Shown here piece by piece: positions 8,033 through 17,068 of a DNA stretch of 64,000 nt (the stretch's first letter is position 1; the number at the start of each line of letters is the position of its first letter). The notes below the pieces were generated by a model, which had not been told where the DNA came from, searched no databases, and saw only the letters and a program-made list of their open reading frames with translations. This DNA comes from Ferrovibrio sp046297895 (GTDB taxonomy: Bacteria > Pseudomonadota > Alphaproteobacteria > Ferrovibrionales > Ferrovibrionaceae): positions 62,001 to 126,000 of the forward strand of contig NZ_JBKBHC010000005.1 in NCBI RefSeq assembly GCF_046297895.1, read 5' to 3'. The position numbers were made by a program, and so were the translations under genes.

Positions 8033-10181
8033 TGCAGGCCTGCTGCGCCGTGCCGCGCATGTCGACATACATACGATCCAGGTTGGCCGGCTTGCTGCCC
8101 AGCAGAGCGCGATATATCTGAACCCCTTCCAGCACCCGCTGGACATAGTTCCGGGTCTCGGTGAAGGGGATCAGCTCGATCCAGTCGATTACGTCGACAT
8201 GCGACAGGCGCGGATCGCCCCAATCTCGGATCCAGCGGCGCACTCGGCCTTCGCCGGCGTTATAGGCCGCCAGGGCCAGGACGTAGTTGTTACTCCAGTT
8301 CTGCAATAGGCCGTTCAGGTAGTGCGTTCCCAGCCGCACGTTGTAGCCAGCATCGTTGGTGAGGCTGGTAAGCTGATAGCCGGCCTTGATCTCCTTGGCC
8401 ACGCCCTGGGCCGTGGCGGGCATAAGCTGCATCAGGCCGCGCGCACCTGCCGGCGACACGGCGAACTGGTTGAACTCGCTCTCCTGGCGCGACAGGGCCA
8501 GCACCAGGGCGGTTTCCGGCTGACGGACATGGAGCATCGGTTCAACGAGCGGATAGCTCTCGCGCACCAGGATGATGTTCTGGCGCGCCGAGCGTTTGCT
8601 TGCCATCACGGCCAGGTCCACGCGCCGCAGGTTCCGCGCCAACTGGGCCACCAGCTTGTGCTCCTCCGGCGTGTCGGCGGTATGGACCAGCCGCAGGATG
8701 AACGGGCGCAGGCGATCTTCCTGGTCCAGTTCGACCAGCAGGCGGGCGGCGCGCACCACTTCGCGACGCTCGAAATGCCGGGCGACTTCCGCGCCGGGCT
8801 GTGTCGTGTCGGGAAGGTTGAGGGGCGCCCCTGGGTCGATGACATGGGCCGCGAGCTGGCCGTAGAAGGTGGTGCTGTGCCGCGCCGCATCCTCGTAAGA
8901 GCGCCGCGCCAGATCCGCGTTGCCCAGGGCGTCATGGGTGCGTCCGAGCCAATAGCCGGCCCGTGACAGGCTGACGGGATAGCGCACGCTGTCCTGCAGT
9001 TTGCTGAAATGCTTCAGTGCGGCCTGCGGCTCCTGCAGCAGGCGCAGCGCGATCCAGCCGGCCAGCCACTCGGCCTCGGCGAGCGCGCTGCCATCCTTCA
9101 GCCCGTGGCCGGCCGCCAGCCGGTAGGCTTCCGAGATGCGGCCTTCGGCCATGGCCTTGCGGGCGCGGAGATGCCGCTCGGTCCACCATTTCTCCGCCCG
9201 GCCCAGATCGTCCGGCGCGTTGTGGAGCAAAGTCTCCACCCCTTCGTCCATGCCCCGCTTGCGCTGCCAGCGCAGCCGGTCATAGGCCAGGCCACCGTCT
9301 TCGCGCAGATGGGCCGGCAGCCCGGCAACCAGCTTTTCGGCCCCGGCAACATTGCCGGCCAGTGCGATGCGGGCTTCTGCCAGGCGCCGGGAGTCGCTGT
9401 CCAGCCTCGGCAGCATCCGGCGCGCTGCCTCGATGTTGCCGTCCCACAAAAGGCGGTCCGTGCGGGCTGCATTGTCGGCATTCGAGAAGCGGCTGCCGAA
9501 TTCGGTCCAGAGTGTTTTTTCATCCCGCAGCGCAAGGTTGCCATCTACCCAGGCCCGCCGCATCACCGGAAAGGCATCGGCCTCGCGGCCCAGCCGCAGC
9601 AACGCCTCGCCCAGCCGCAGCAGCCCCAGGCCGGTTTCCGGCGGATGGGCATCGAACCAGGCGATGACACGGCCATCCCCGGTCGAGCCGTTCATGGCCT
9701 CTTCGGCCCGGCGCAGCAGGGCTTCACGCGCCGGCCAGTCAGGTTTGCTGTCGATGAAGCTGGCAATCTCCTCGAAGGAGGCGCCGCTATTGGGGGCCTG
9801 AAGCCAGAGCCAGCGCACCAGTTGCGGGATCAGGGGATCGCGGGCCGTCGCCGCGATGCGCCTGGCGGCGTCGAAACGTCCGGCCTCGGCTTCCTGCATG
9901 GCCTTGCGGCCAATCTCGCGGTCCGCCGCGCTCAGCAGGGTCTGCTGGGCCGGGAGCTGGGTCTGCTCCGGCCGTGCCGGAGGGGTGCCGCGCCGGGGCT
10001 TGCTGGCGGGCAGCGGGGCAGAAGTGGTGGTGGATATCAATTCGGCCGCCGGCTTGGTTTCCGGGGTCGGCTGGCTGGCCTCGGCCGGCAGCACCCAGCA
10101 CAACGCAAGACCGGCCAGCAATGCCAGGCCGAACGGCTGGCGCCAGCGCCGGGAGGGACAATCGATACAATGCTGCGACAC
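8016..10181 (-). CDS. slt: soluble lytic murein transglycosylase (Slt family)
   Basis: 721 aa if started at GTG 10181, which has GGAAG seven bases upstream and gives a clean signal peptide (RRWRQPFGLALLAGLALCW, cleaved near AEA). The open frame continues antisense to dapA, but that part is not coding. A long alpha-helical superhelix (about residues 60-530) precedes the C-terminal SLT domain, with catalytic Glu in LALSRQESEFN, followed by GARGLMQLMPATA and ALAAYNAGEGRV. It cleaves the MurNAc-GlcNAc bond of peptidoglycan in the periplasm to give 1,6-anhydro products, which feed recycling by NagZ (also in this window). It is divergent from dapA and heads a five-gene minus-strand run. Confidence 0.9.
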   Translation of the reverse strand: MSQHCIDCPSRRWRQPFGLALLAGLALCWVLPAEASQPTPETKPAAELISTTTSAPLPASKPRRGTPPARPEQTQLPAQQTLLSAADREIGRKAMQEAEAGRFDAARRIAATARDPLIPQLVRWLWLQAPNSGASFEEIASFIDSKPDWPAREALLRRAEEAMNGSTGDGRVIAWFDAHPPETGLGLLRLGEALLRLGREADAFPVMRRAWVDGNLALRDEKTLWTEFGSRFSNADNAARTDRLLWDGNIEAARRMLPRLDSDSRRLAEARIALAGNVAGAEKLVAGLPAHLREDGGLAYDRLRWQRKRGMDEGVETLLHNAPDDLGRAEKWWTERHLRARKAMAEGRISEAYRLAAGHGLKDGSALAEAEWLAGWIALRLLQEPQAALKHFSKLQDSVRYPVSLSRAGYWLGRTHDALGNADLARRSYEDAARHSTTFYGQLAAHVIDPGAPLNLPDTTQPGAEVARHFERREVVRAARLLVELDQEDRLRPFILRLVHTADTPEEHKLVAQLARNLRRVDLAVMASKRSARQNIILVRESYPLVEPMLHVRQPETALVLALSRQESEFNQFAVSPAGARGLMQLMPATAQGVAKEIKAGYQLTSLTNDAGYNVRLGTHYLNGLLQNWSNNYVLALAAYNAGEGRVRRWIRDWGDPRLSHVDVIDWIELIPFTETRNYVQRVLEGVQIYRALLGSKPANLDRMYVDMRGTAQQACNGGDC

Positions 10182-10322
10182 GGCGAATCTTCCGTAAATC
10201 CAAACACATGATAACAGGCTGCGCGGCCGGGCAAAAGCGCGGCTTGCCCTTGATGGCGCCTGCCGGCGCGGGTAAGGTCGCGTCTGATCCATTTCGTAAC
10301 GCGCAAAGGTAAAGGAACCATC

Positions 10323-11243
10323 ATGTTCAAGGGCTCGTTCGTCGCACTGATCACCCCGTTCCGGAAGGGGAAGGTGGACGAGAAAGCATTCGGCGACTTC
10401 GTCGAGTGGCAGATTGCCCAGGGCACGCATGGCCTGGTGCCGGTCGGCACCACCGGCGAATCCCCCACCCTGAGCCATGACGAGCACAAGCGTGTGGTCG
10501 AGATCTGCATCGAGGCCGCGCATGGCCGTGTTCCGGTCATGGCCGGCACGGGTTCCAATTCGACCGACGAAGCGATCGAGCTGACCAGGCATGCCCAGGA
10601 AGCCGGCGCCGATGCCGCCCTGATCGTGACGCCGTATTACAACAAGCCGACACAGGCTGGCCTGTATGCCCATTACAAGGCCATTCACGACGCCACGAAA
10701 ATCCCGATCTTCATCTACAACATCCCGCCCCGCTGCGTGATCGACATGTCGGTGGAGACCATGGCGGCTTTGTCCAAGCTGCCGCGCATCCGTGGCGTGA
10801 AGGATGCCACCGGCAATATCGAGCGTCCGCTGCTGCAGCGCATCGCCTCGGGCCCGAAATTCTGCCAGCTCGACGGCGACGACACGACCGCGATCGCCTT
10901 CAACGCCCATGGTGGCACCGGCTGTATTTCCGTTACCGGCAACATCGCGCCAAAGCTGGTCTCGCAGATGCAGGAGGCCAGCCTGGCCGGCGATCAGGCC
11001 AAGGCGCTGGCGATCCAGGAAAAGCTGATGCCGCTGCACAAGGCATTGTTCGCCGAGACCAGCCCCGGTCCGGTGAAGTATGCAGCCGAATTGCTGGGCA
11101 TCTGCTCTGCCGAGTTGCGCATGCCAATGGTGCCCCCCAGCAAGGCGACCACTGATCGCGTCAAGGCGCTGGTCAAGCAGCTAGGCCTAGTCGGTCCAAA
11201 GCAGAAGGCTGGCAAGGCGACGGCGAAGAAAAAGAAGAAGTAA
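10323..11243 (+). CDS. dapA: 4-hydroxy-tetrahydrodipicolinate synthase
   Basis: 306 aa. Condenses pyruvate with aspartate semialdehyde in lysine and diaminopimelate synthesis. Schiff-base lysine K160 in GVKDATGN, Tyr132 in IYNIPPR, Thr pair in GTTGESPTL (T43-T44) and the YYNKPTQ loop are all present. The start has AAAGGAA just upstream. The protein is about 14 residues longer than usual because of a basic tail ending AGKATAKKKKK. smpB follows after 6 nt, a conserved alphaproteobacterial pairing. Confidence 0.96.
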   Translation: MFKGSFVALITPFRKGKVDEKAFGDFVEWQIAQGTHGLVPVGTTGESPTLSHDEHKRVVEICIEAAHGRVPVMAGTGSNSTDEAIELTRHAQEAGADAALIVTPYYNKPTQAGLYAHYKAIHDATKIPIFIYNIPPRCVIDMSVETMAALSKLPRIRGVKDATGNIERPLLQRIASGPKFCQLDGDDTTAIAFNAHGGTGCISVTGNIAPKLVSQMQEASLAGDQAKALAIQEKLMPLHKALFAETSPGPVKYAAELLGICSAELRMPMVPPSKATTDRVKALVKQLGLVGPKQKAGKATAKKKKK

Positions 11244-11249
11244 CCCTTC

Positions 11250-11717
11250 ATGGCCCAGCAACCGCGCACGGTGGCCGATAACCGCCGTGCGCGTTTCGAT
11301 TATCATCTGGACGACACTTTCGATGCCGGCATCGTGCTGGTCGGATCGGAGGTGAAAAGCCTGCGCGGCGGACGCGCCAGTATCCAGGATGCCTATGCGG
11401 CGGAGCAGGGCGGCGAGATATGGCTGATCAATTCGCATATCCCGGAATATGCCGGAGCGAACCGCTTCAATCATGAGCCGCGGCGACAGCGCAAACTGCT
11501 GCTAAAGCACAAGGAAATCGACAAGTTGATCGGCGCCCTGAAACGTGGCGGCGTGACTTTGGTTCCCTTGAGCATATATTTCAACGAGCGTGGCAGGGCC
11601 AAGGTCAAGATCGCGCTTGCCCGAGGCAAAAAACTGCACGACAAGCGCGAGACCGAGAAATCCCGCGATTGGGATCGCGAAAAGCAACGCTTGATGCGAA
11701 ACAAGGGCAGGGAGTGA
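11250..11717 (+). CDS. smpB: SsrA-binding protein
   Basis: 155 aa, the normal length. Partner of tmRNA in trans-translation; delivers it to stalled ribosomes. Typical features: VADNRRARFDYHL at the N-terminus, GSEVKSLRGGRASIQDAYA, ARGKKLHDKRET and a basic C-terminal tail (DWDREKQRLMR) that enters the ribosomal A site. Located 6 nt after dapA and probably in the same transcript. No tmRNA gene is visible in this window. Confidence 0.96.
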   Translation: MAQQPRTVADNRRARFDYHLDDTFDAGIVLVGSEVKSLRGGRASIQDAYAAEQGGEIWLINSHIPEYAGANRFNHEPRRQRKLLLKHKEIDKLIGALKRGGVTLVPLSIYFNERGRAKVKIALARGKKLHDKRETEKSRDWDREKQRLMRNKGRE

Positions 11718-11742
11718 TCGCGGAACCCTTCGGGAGGCAGCG

Positions 11743-12414
11743 ATGAGCGACGAGTACAAGCCGGGCCTGCTCGGCCAGATCAAGGACAAGCTGATCGCCT
11801 CCAAGCAGCAATGGGCGAAAGATGGCCGCCTGCTGACCGGCGAAACCTCGGCGCCGAACCAGCGGCGCCTGCCGCCGGGTCAGAGGCTGGTGCGCGACTG
11901 GCCGGTGCTTGATCTGGGCGTGCAGCCGAACATCCTGCTTGATCGCTGGCAGCTGACTGTCGGTGGGCTGGTGCGAAACCCGGTCAAGCTGACCTGGAAT
12001 GATTTTCTCGACCTGCCGCAGACCGACACCGTATCTGACATCCATTGCGTCACCGCCTGGTCGCGGTATGACAACCGGTGGAGCGGCGTGCTGGCGACTG
12101 ATTTCCTCAAGCTGGTAAAGCCGCATCCCGATGCGCGTCATATCGTATTCCAATCCTACGATGGCTATGCCACGAACGTGACGCTCGAGATGTTTTCTGC
12201 GTCCGACGTGTTGCTGGCACATTCCTGGGAAGGTGCACCGCTGACGCGCGAGCATGGCGGACCCGTGCGCATTGTGATGCCGAAATTCTATTTCTGGAAG
12301 TCGGCGAAATGGATCAAGCATATCGCCTTCCTGGACCGCGAAGCACCCGGCTACTGGGAAGTGCGCGGTTATCACAATACTGGCGATCCCTGGAAGGAAG
12401 AACGCTACGGTTGA
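11743..12414 (+). CDS. sulfite oxidase-like molybdopterin oxidoreductase, cytosolic
   Basis: 223 aa with the sulfite-oxidase/MsrP molybdopterin fold. The probable Mo ligand is Cys102 in DIHCVTAWSRYDNRW; GGPVRIVMPKFYFWKSAKWI and the acidic end GYHNTGDPWKEERY are family hallmarks. There is no Tat signal, unlike MsrP, so it should be cytosolic; substrate and electron partner are unknown. It follows smpB by 25 nt with a GGGAGGCAGCG ribosome-binding site and is convergent with the M81 gene 7 nt away. Confidence 0.88.
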   Translation: MSDEYKPGLLGQIKDKLIASKQQWAKDGRLLTGETSAPNQRRLPPGQRLVRDWPVLDLGVQPNILLDRWQLTVGGLVRNPVKLTWNDFLDLPQTDTVSDIHCVTAWSRYDNRWSGVLATDFLKLVKPHPDARHIVFQSYDGYATNVTLEMFSASDVLLAHSWEGAPLTREHGGPVRIVMPKFYFWKSAKWIKHIAFLDREAPGYWEVRGYHNTGDPWKEERYG

Positions 12415-12421
12415 TCCAGGT

Positions 12422-13975
12422 TCAGTCCGGCGACCATTCCATATCCGGATCGAGTGGATAGATCGGACGCGGCACCTGGCGCCAGGGCACGTTCTGCAAT
12501 ACCGGCGTGGTCAGGCCGGGTACGTCCACCTCGATGATGCGATCATCCGGAAAGAACTCATCGAAAGCAGCGCGGAAATGGCCGCGCGACTTGACCACCA
12601 GACTGCGCAGTCTGCCGATATCGATCCCGAAGCTTTCGAAATACATCGGGTCCAGCGCCTGGTGCCGTATGGTGGTCACCACCACCTGGATGCCACCAAC
12701 CGCGATCACCGCAGAAGGGCCGACATTCAGGGTGCGGCCTGCGGCCATGCCGCGTCGGCCGACAAAACGGCCATCGCTGAGCGCAACCACTTTGCCGGGT
12801 GCCGTGAAGGCTTCGGAGAAGGTGGTGGTTTCGCTGCGATTGAACCGGGCCTCGAAAGTGGCCCCCATGCCCAGCCGATGCGCCTCGGCCGTCAGTTCCG
12901 GATCGAAGACCGGACCGATGGCGCAGCCCTTTACGCCGGCCTTGTGAAAAGCAGAAAGGATATAGGCAGTATTGCCGCGACCGCCGCCGCCCGGATTGTC
13001 GGCCACATCCGCGAACAGCAATGCCGGCCTGCCCGTATCGGTGCCGCAGGCCTGTGCCATGGCCGTCGCCTCTGCTAGCGGCGCAAGGTTGGCGATGAAG
13101 CGCCGGCGTTGCGACCAGGCATAGACGGCCACCTCGCGGGCTACGGCGCTGGCCCTGGCAGGGTCCGTCGCAGTGGCGATCACCGACATGCCGTTCTTCG
13201 GGGTGTCGCCCAGGGTGAATCCCGAGGACACCGAAACGTCGATCACGCCGTTCCCGACCCGCGACTGACCGTATGCGATGACATCGGCATAAGGTCCCGA
13301 TTTGGTGTTCTGGCTGGTGGAAGGGGGGATGAACGGCAGCTTGACGAAAGCGGCATGCGGCTTCATTCCAGCCAGCATGGCGCGCAGGTGACGGGCGCAG
13401 TCGGCGCCGCGGTCCGGCATGTCGGTATGCGGATTGCAACGATAGGCAACCAGCACGTCGGCGGCATCCACCATGGCCTGGCTGACATTGGCATGCAGGT
13501 CAAGCGTGGCAACGACCGGCACGTCCGGCCCGACGATCTCGCGCACCGCGCGAAAGACAGTGCCATCAGGGTCGATGTCGCCGGTAGCGGTTGCGGCGCC
13601 ATGCTGCGACAGGAAAACGCCATCCAGCGGTCCGGCATTGCGCAGATGCAGGCGCAGGCGTTCGATCACCCAGTCGAAAAAGGACTGCTCGACCGGTCCC
13701 GACGCGCCCACGGCCGCCATGATCAGGGGAACGCAGTCCCATGGGCCATCGGCGTTCATGGCAGCAGTGAATCCGGTCAGGGTGGTCGGACAACGCGGAT
13801 TGGCGCTGGCCAGGTCGGCGAGCAGCGCTTCGCCCTCCAGCAGAACGTTGGCAGCAAACTCCTCGCGGGTGGAAACCGGCGCATGTCCGTTGCTTTCCAG
13901 CATGAATCCGCCCACCGCGATGCGCGGCGTTCTGGAAGGCGTATTACCGGACGTTATGGTTTCAGACCGCATCAT
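12422..13975 (-). CDS. M81 family metallopeptidase (MlrC-like), copy 1
   Basis: 517 aa. Matches the M81 family named after microcystin-degrading MlrC: N-terminal VGGFMLESNGHAP, QHGAATATG (about residue 124), LDLHANVS (158-165) and YRCNPHTDMP (178-187) supply likely zinc ligands, and ADVADNPGGGGRG begins the C-terminal half. Proposed to hydrolyse small or linear peptides in the cytosol; physiological substrate unknown. Divergent from a peptide-type binding protein gene 52 nt away, which fits uptake plus hydrolysis. A second, diverged member lies at 28153-29670. Confidence 0.87.
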   Translation of the reverse strand: MMRSETITSGNTPSRTPRIAVGGFMLESNGHAPVSTREEFAANVLLEGEALLADLASANPRCPTTLTGFTAAMNADGPWDCVPLIMAAVGASGPVEQSFFDWVIERLRLHLRNAGPLDGVFLSQHGAATATGDIDPDGTVFRAVREIVGPDVPVVATLDLHANVSQAMVDAADVLVAYRCNPHTDMPDRGADCARHLRAMLAGMKPHAAFVKLPFIPPSTSQNTKSGPYADVIAYGQSRVGNGVIDVSVSSGFTLGDTPKNGMSVIATATDPARASAVAREVAVYAWSQRRRFIANLAPLAEATAMAQACGTDTGRPALLFADVADNPGGGGRGNTAYILSAFHKAGVKGCAIGPVFDPELTAEAHRLGMGATFEARFNRSETTTFSEAFTAPGKVVALSDGRFVGRRGMAAGRTLNVGPSAVIAVGGIQVVVTTIRHQALDPMYFESFGIDIGRLRSLVVKSRGHFRAAFDEFFPDDRIIEVDVPGLTTPVLQNVPWRQVPRPIYPLDPDMEWSPD

Positions 13976-14027
13976 GTGTTGACACCCGACTCCCTGCGAC
14001 GCCCAATAATGGCGGGGATGGACTCAT

Positions 14028-15629
14028 ATGAAAAGGATTGAGGGGATGATGATCGTATCGCGGCGCCTGTTCATGGGCGGAAGCTTTGTGGCTCTGGCAT
14101 CAGGCGGTTTTGCCTCGCGGGGCTCCGCGCAGACCGCTTTGCAGCTTCGGATCGGCACCAAGCTGGAACTGAATACGCTCGATCCTCATTTCTTCAATGG
14201 CTTTCCGCAGGGCTCGTCGCATAGCACCATATTCGACGCCCTGCTGTCCTATGACGAACAGCTTCGTCTGCGCCCCGCTCTGGCCACGGCATGGCGCAGT
14301 ATCGACGACAAGACGTGGGAATTCGATCTGCGGCAGAATGTGAAATTTCACGATGGGTCGCCCTTCACGGCAGATGACGTGATCGCAACGCTGGAACGCG
14401 TGCCGAAGGTGCCGAATAGCCCGAATCCCTTCACTTTCTTTACGCGAGCCATTGTGTCCAGCGAAAAGCTGAGCGATCACCGCATCCGTTTCCGGACCGA
14501 CGCGCCGACCCCAAGCCTGCCCAACGATCTGGCCCGCGTATTCATCATCTCCAAGAAATTCGTCGGCGCGAGCACGGCGGATTTCAATTCCGGCACGGCC
14601 GCCATCGGCACCGGCCCCTACAAGGTGGCGGAGTGGGTGAACAGCCAGTATCTGGTGCTGGATCGCAACCCGCTATACTGGGGGCCGGCGCAGCCCTGGG
14701 CGCGGGTCACCGAGCGGGTGATCAAGAGCGATGCCGGCCGTATCGCCGGGCTGCTGTCGGGAGATCTCGATGCCATCGACGAGATCCCGACCATCGATCT
14801 GCCGCGCATTCGCGAGGACAAGCGTTTCACCACCGCTAGCGGCACCGCCGCAACCGTGCAGTACATCGCCATGGATGCCGTGCGCGATGAAAGCCCGTTC
14901 ATCTCGGCCAAGGACGGACAGCCACCGCTGAAAGGCAACCCGCTGAAAGACCGCCGGGTGCGCCGCGCCCTGTCGCTGGCGATAAACCGGCAGCTGATCG
15001 TCGACCGCATTCTCGACAAATCGGGCGAGCCGGCCTCGCAGTTTCTGCCGGCGCGGTTCGAGGGCACCAGCCCCAAGCTGAAAGTGGAGGCGGTCGATCT
15101 GGACCGGGCCAAGGCGCTGCTGAAGGAAGCCGGTTACGAGAACGGTTTCAAGATCACGCTGCATGCCACGAACGACCGCTATCCCAAGGACAAGGATATC
15201 GCCCAGGCGGTTGGCCAGGCCTGGACGCGCATTGGCCTGCAGGTCCATGTCGAGGCCCTGCCGGGTACGGTGTTTTTCAGCCAGGCGACGAAGCAGGAAT
15301 ATTCCGCCTTCATGGCGCAGTATGGCTCGGAGGATGCCTCCATCGGCCCACGCGTGCTGGTGCATACGCCCGGCGGCGGCTATGGCACGGCCAACCGGAC
15401 CAAGTTCTCGGATCCAGCCATTGATACGGTTGTCGAGAAAGCGCAGACGGAAATGGATCCGGTCAAGCGCAAGCAGCTCGTGCAGCAGGCCATCGAGATG
15501 TCGATCGAGGCCCAGGCGATCATCCCCGTCTTCCATCCCAATGCCGAGATGGCCAGCAAGCGGGAAATCACCATCACCCCGCGTCCCGAGCGCCGGTTCA
15601 ACGCCCTGATGATGAAGCCGAAGGCCTGA
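14028..15629 (+). CDS. ABC transporter substrate-binding protein, peptide/nickel family (SBP_bac_5)
   Basis: 533 aa from ATG 14028; ATGs at 14046 and 14049 are alternatives. A Tat-like signal is seen (SRRLFMGGSFVALASGG, cleavage near GSAQ). Family 5 binding-protein hallmarks: LDPHFFNGFPQGSSHSTIFDALLSYDEQ, WEFDLRQNVKFHDGSPFTADDV, GTGPYKVAEW and VRRALSLAINRQLI. Binds oligopeptides or similar ligands in the periplasm. No permease or ATPase gene adjoins it, so it must share a transporter encoded elsewhere. Divergent from the M81 peptidase gene. Confidence 0.91.
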   Translation: MKRIEGMMIVSRRLFMGGSFVALASGGFASRGSAQTALQLRIGTKLELNTLDPHFFNGFPQGSSHSTIFDALLSYDEQLRLRPALATAWRSIDDKTWEFDLRQNVKFHDGSPFTADDVIATLERVPKVPNSPNPFTFFTRAIVSSEKLSDHRIRFRTDAPTPSLPNDLARVFIISKKFVGASTADFNSGTAAIGTGPYKVAEWVNSQYLVLDRNPLYWGPAQPWARVTERVIKSDAGRIAGLLSGDLDAIDEIPTIDLPRIREDKRFTTASGTAATVQYIAMDAVRDESPFISAKDGQPPLKGNPLKDRRVRRALSLAINRQLIVDRILDKSGEPASQFLPARFEGTSPKLKVEAVDLDRAKALLKEAGYENGFKITLHATNDRYPKDKDIAQAVGQAWTRIGLQVHVEALPGTVFFSQATKQEYSAFMAQYGSEDASIGPRVLVHTPGGGYGTANRTKFSDPAIDTVVEKAQTEMDPVKRKQLVQQAIEMSIEAQAIIPVFHPNAEMASKREITITPRPERRFNALMMKPKA

Positions 15630-15649
15630 TGGCGTGGCGCCGCCGCTGG

Positions 15650-16288
15650 CTAGACGGCGGCGGCGATCCGCTCGAACACCGCGTGGAACATCGCCTCGGT
15701 CAGGCGGCCGGTGTTGGTATTGTAGCGCGAACAGTGATAGCTGGAGAACAGGATCGCGCCGTTCGGCATCCGGTGTTCCGAACCATGGCCGAAAGGCGCG
15801 GAGGCGCGCTTCACCTTCAGCGTATCCAGAACGGCGATATGGGCGATCTGCCCAAGCGCCAGAATGGCCTTGAGGTTGCCAAGCGCCGCGATTTCATGTG
15901 CCAGAAAGCTGCTGCGGCAGATTTTTGTTTCTGCCGGCGTCGGCTTGTTTTCCGGCGGCACGCATTTTACCGCATTGGTGATGCGGCAGCGCACGAGCTG
16001 CAGCCCGTCATTCGGATCGGCCTTGAATGCGCCCTTGGCAAAGCCGTATTTGATCAGCGTGCTGTATAGCAGGTCGCCGGCATAATCGCCGGTGAAGGGC
16101 CGCCCCGTGCGGTTGGCCCCCTTCAGGCCGGGAGCCAGGCCGACCACCAGCAGGGCAGGATCGCCATCGCCCCAGGATGGCACCGGACCGTTGAAGAAGC
16201 TTGGAAAAGCCTTACGGTTGGCGGTGCGAAAATCCAGCAGCCGCGGACAAAGCGGACAATCATGGTCCGGCTGGATGACGGTACGCAT
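15650..16288 (-). CDS. uracil-DNA glycosylase, family 5 (UDGb type)
   Basis: 212 aa. Motif 1 is GLAPGLKGANRTGRPFTGDYAGD, characteristic of family 5, which lacks the Asp/Asn of other UDG families and removes uracil and hypoxanthine from DNA. Motif 2 is SSYHCSRYNTNTGRL. Cysteines at 11 and 14 (CPLC) and further in (VRCR, VKCVPP, KICR) fit the 4Fe-4S cluster of this family. It lies 17 nt after the NYN gene on the same strand and its end is convergent with the binding-protein gene. Confidence 0.88.
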   Translation of the reverse strand: MRTVIQPDHDCPLCPRLLDFRTANRKAFPSFFNGPVPSWGDGDPALLVVGLAPGLKGANRTGRPFTGDYAGDLLYSTLIKYGFAKGAFKADPNDGLQLVRCRITNAVKCVPPENKPTPAETKICRSSFLAHEIAALGNLKAILALGQIAHIAVLDTLKVKRASAPFGHGSEHRMPNGAILFSSYHCSRYNTNTGRLTEAMFHAVFERIAAAV

Positions 16289-16305
16289 CGATGGCTGGCG
16301 GTCGA

Positions 16306-16971
16306 TCAGCGCAGGTGCTTGCGCGGATCGGCCGTGTCGATCTCGTCGAAATCGTCCATCGCCTGGGCCGGGCTCGACGGGGCGCTTGAACCCGTGCGCA
16401 ACGTGGCATGGACGCCGGCGGTGCGCGACTGATCGCGGGCGGCCTGATCGCGCATGATTTTGGGCATCAGGTCCTGCAGCTCGATGAAGGTATCGGCCTG
16501 ACGGCGCAATTCGTCGGCCACCATCGGCGGCTGTGTCTTGGTGGAACTGACCACGCTGACGCGCACGCCCTTGCGCTGCACGGCCTCCACCAGCCGGCGG
16601 AAATCGCCATCGCCGGAAAACAGCACGACATGATCGATATGCGGCGCCATCTCCATCACATCGATGGCCAGTTCGATATCCATGTTGCCTTTTACCTTCC
16701 GGCGGCCCATGGCATCGGTGTATTCCTTGGCCGGCTTGGTCACCATGGTGAATCCGTTATAGTCCAGCCAGTCGATCAGGGGACGAAGCGGCGAGTATTC
16801 CTGATCCTCGACCAGTGCCGTGTAATAGAAGGCGCGGACGAGATGCGATTCCTTGCGGAAGCTTTCGAGCAGGCGGCGGTAGTCGATTTCAAAGCCGAGG
16901 CTGCGCGCTGCGGAATATAAGTTGGCGCCATCGATGAAGAGCGCGACGCGCTCCTGAGTATAGAACTTCAT
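16306..16971 (-). CDS. NYN domain protein (LabA/DUF88 family)
   Basis: 221 aa. PIN-like NYN nuclease fold: ALFIDGANLY (first acidic residue), KGNMDIELAIDVM (second), LFSGDGDFRRLVEA (third), then VRVSVVSS. Together these form the acidic metal site of the family, so RNA cleavage is plausible although activity is unproven for most LabA-type proteins. The last ~45 residues are low-complexity. It precedes the UDG gene with a 17-nt gap and is divergent from folK. Confidence 0.9.
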   Translation of the reverse strand: MKFYTQERVALFIDGANLYSAARSLGFEIDYRRLLESFRKESHLVRAFYYTALVEDQEYSPLRPLIDWLDYNGFTMVTKPAKEYTDAMGRRKVKGNMDIELAIDVMEMAPHIDHVVLFSGDGDFRRLVEAVQRKGVRVSVVSSTKTQPPMVADELRRQADTFIELQDLMPKIMRDQAARDQSRTAGVHATLRTGSSAPSSPAQAMDDFDEIDTADPRKHLR

Positions 16972-17068
16972 GATCTATTCCTTGCTGTTATAGACTTCGG
17001 TGCAATGACTGTAACGTCGTATGTAACCCTTTGTGCTTCGGGGACAGGCCTAAGGCAAGAATAAAGTT

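Noticed and set aside
10182..11039. Long minus-strand open frame continuing the transglycosylase upstream across dapA
   Set aside because: It is antisense to a clear dapA and lacks family similarity. A GTG at 10181 with a Shine-Dalgarno sequence and signal peptide explains the true start.
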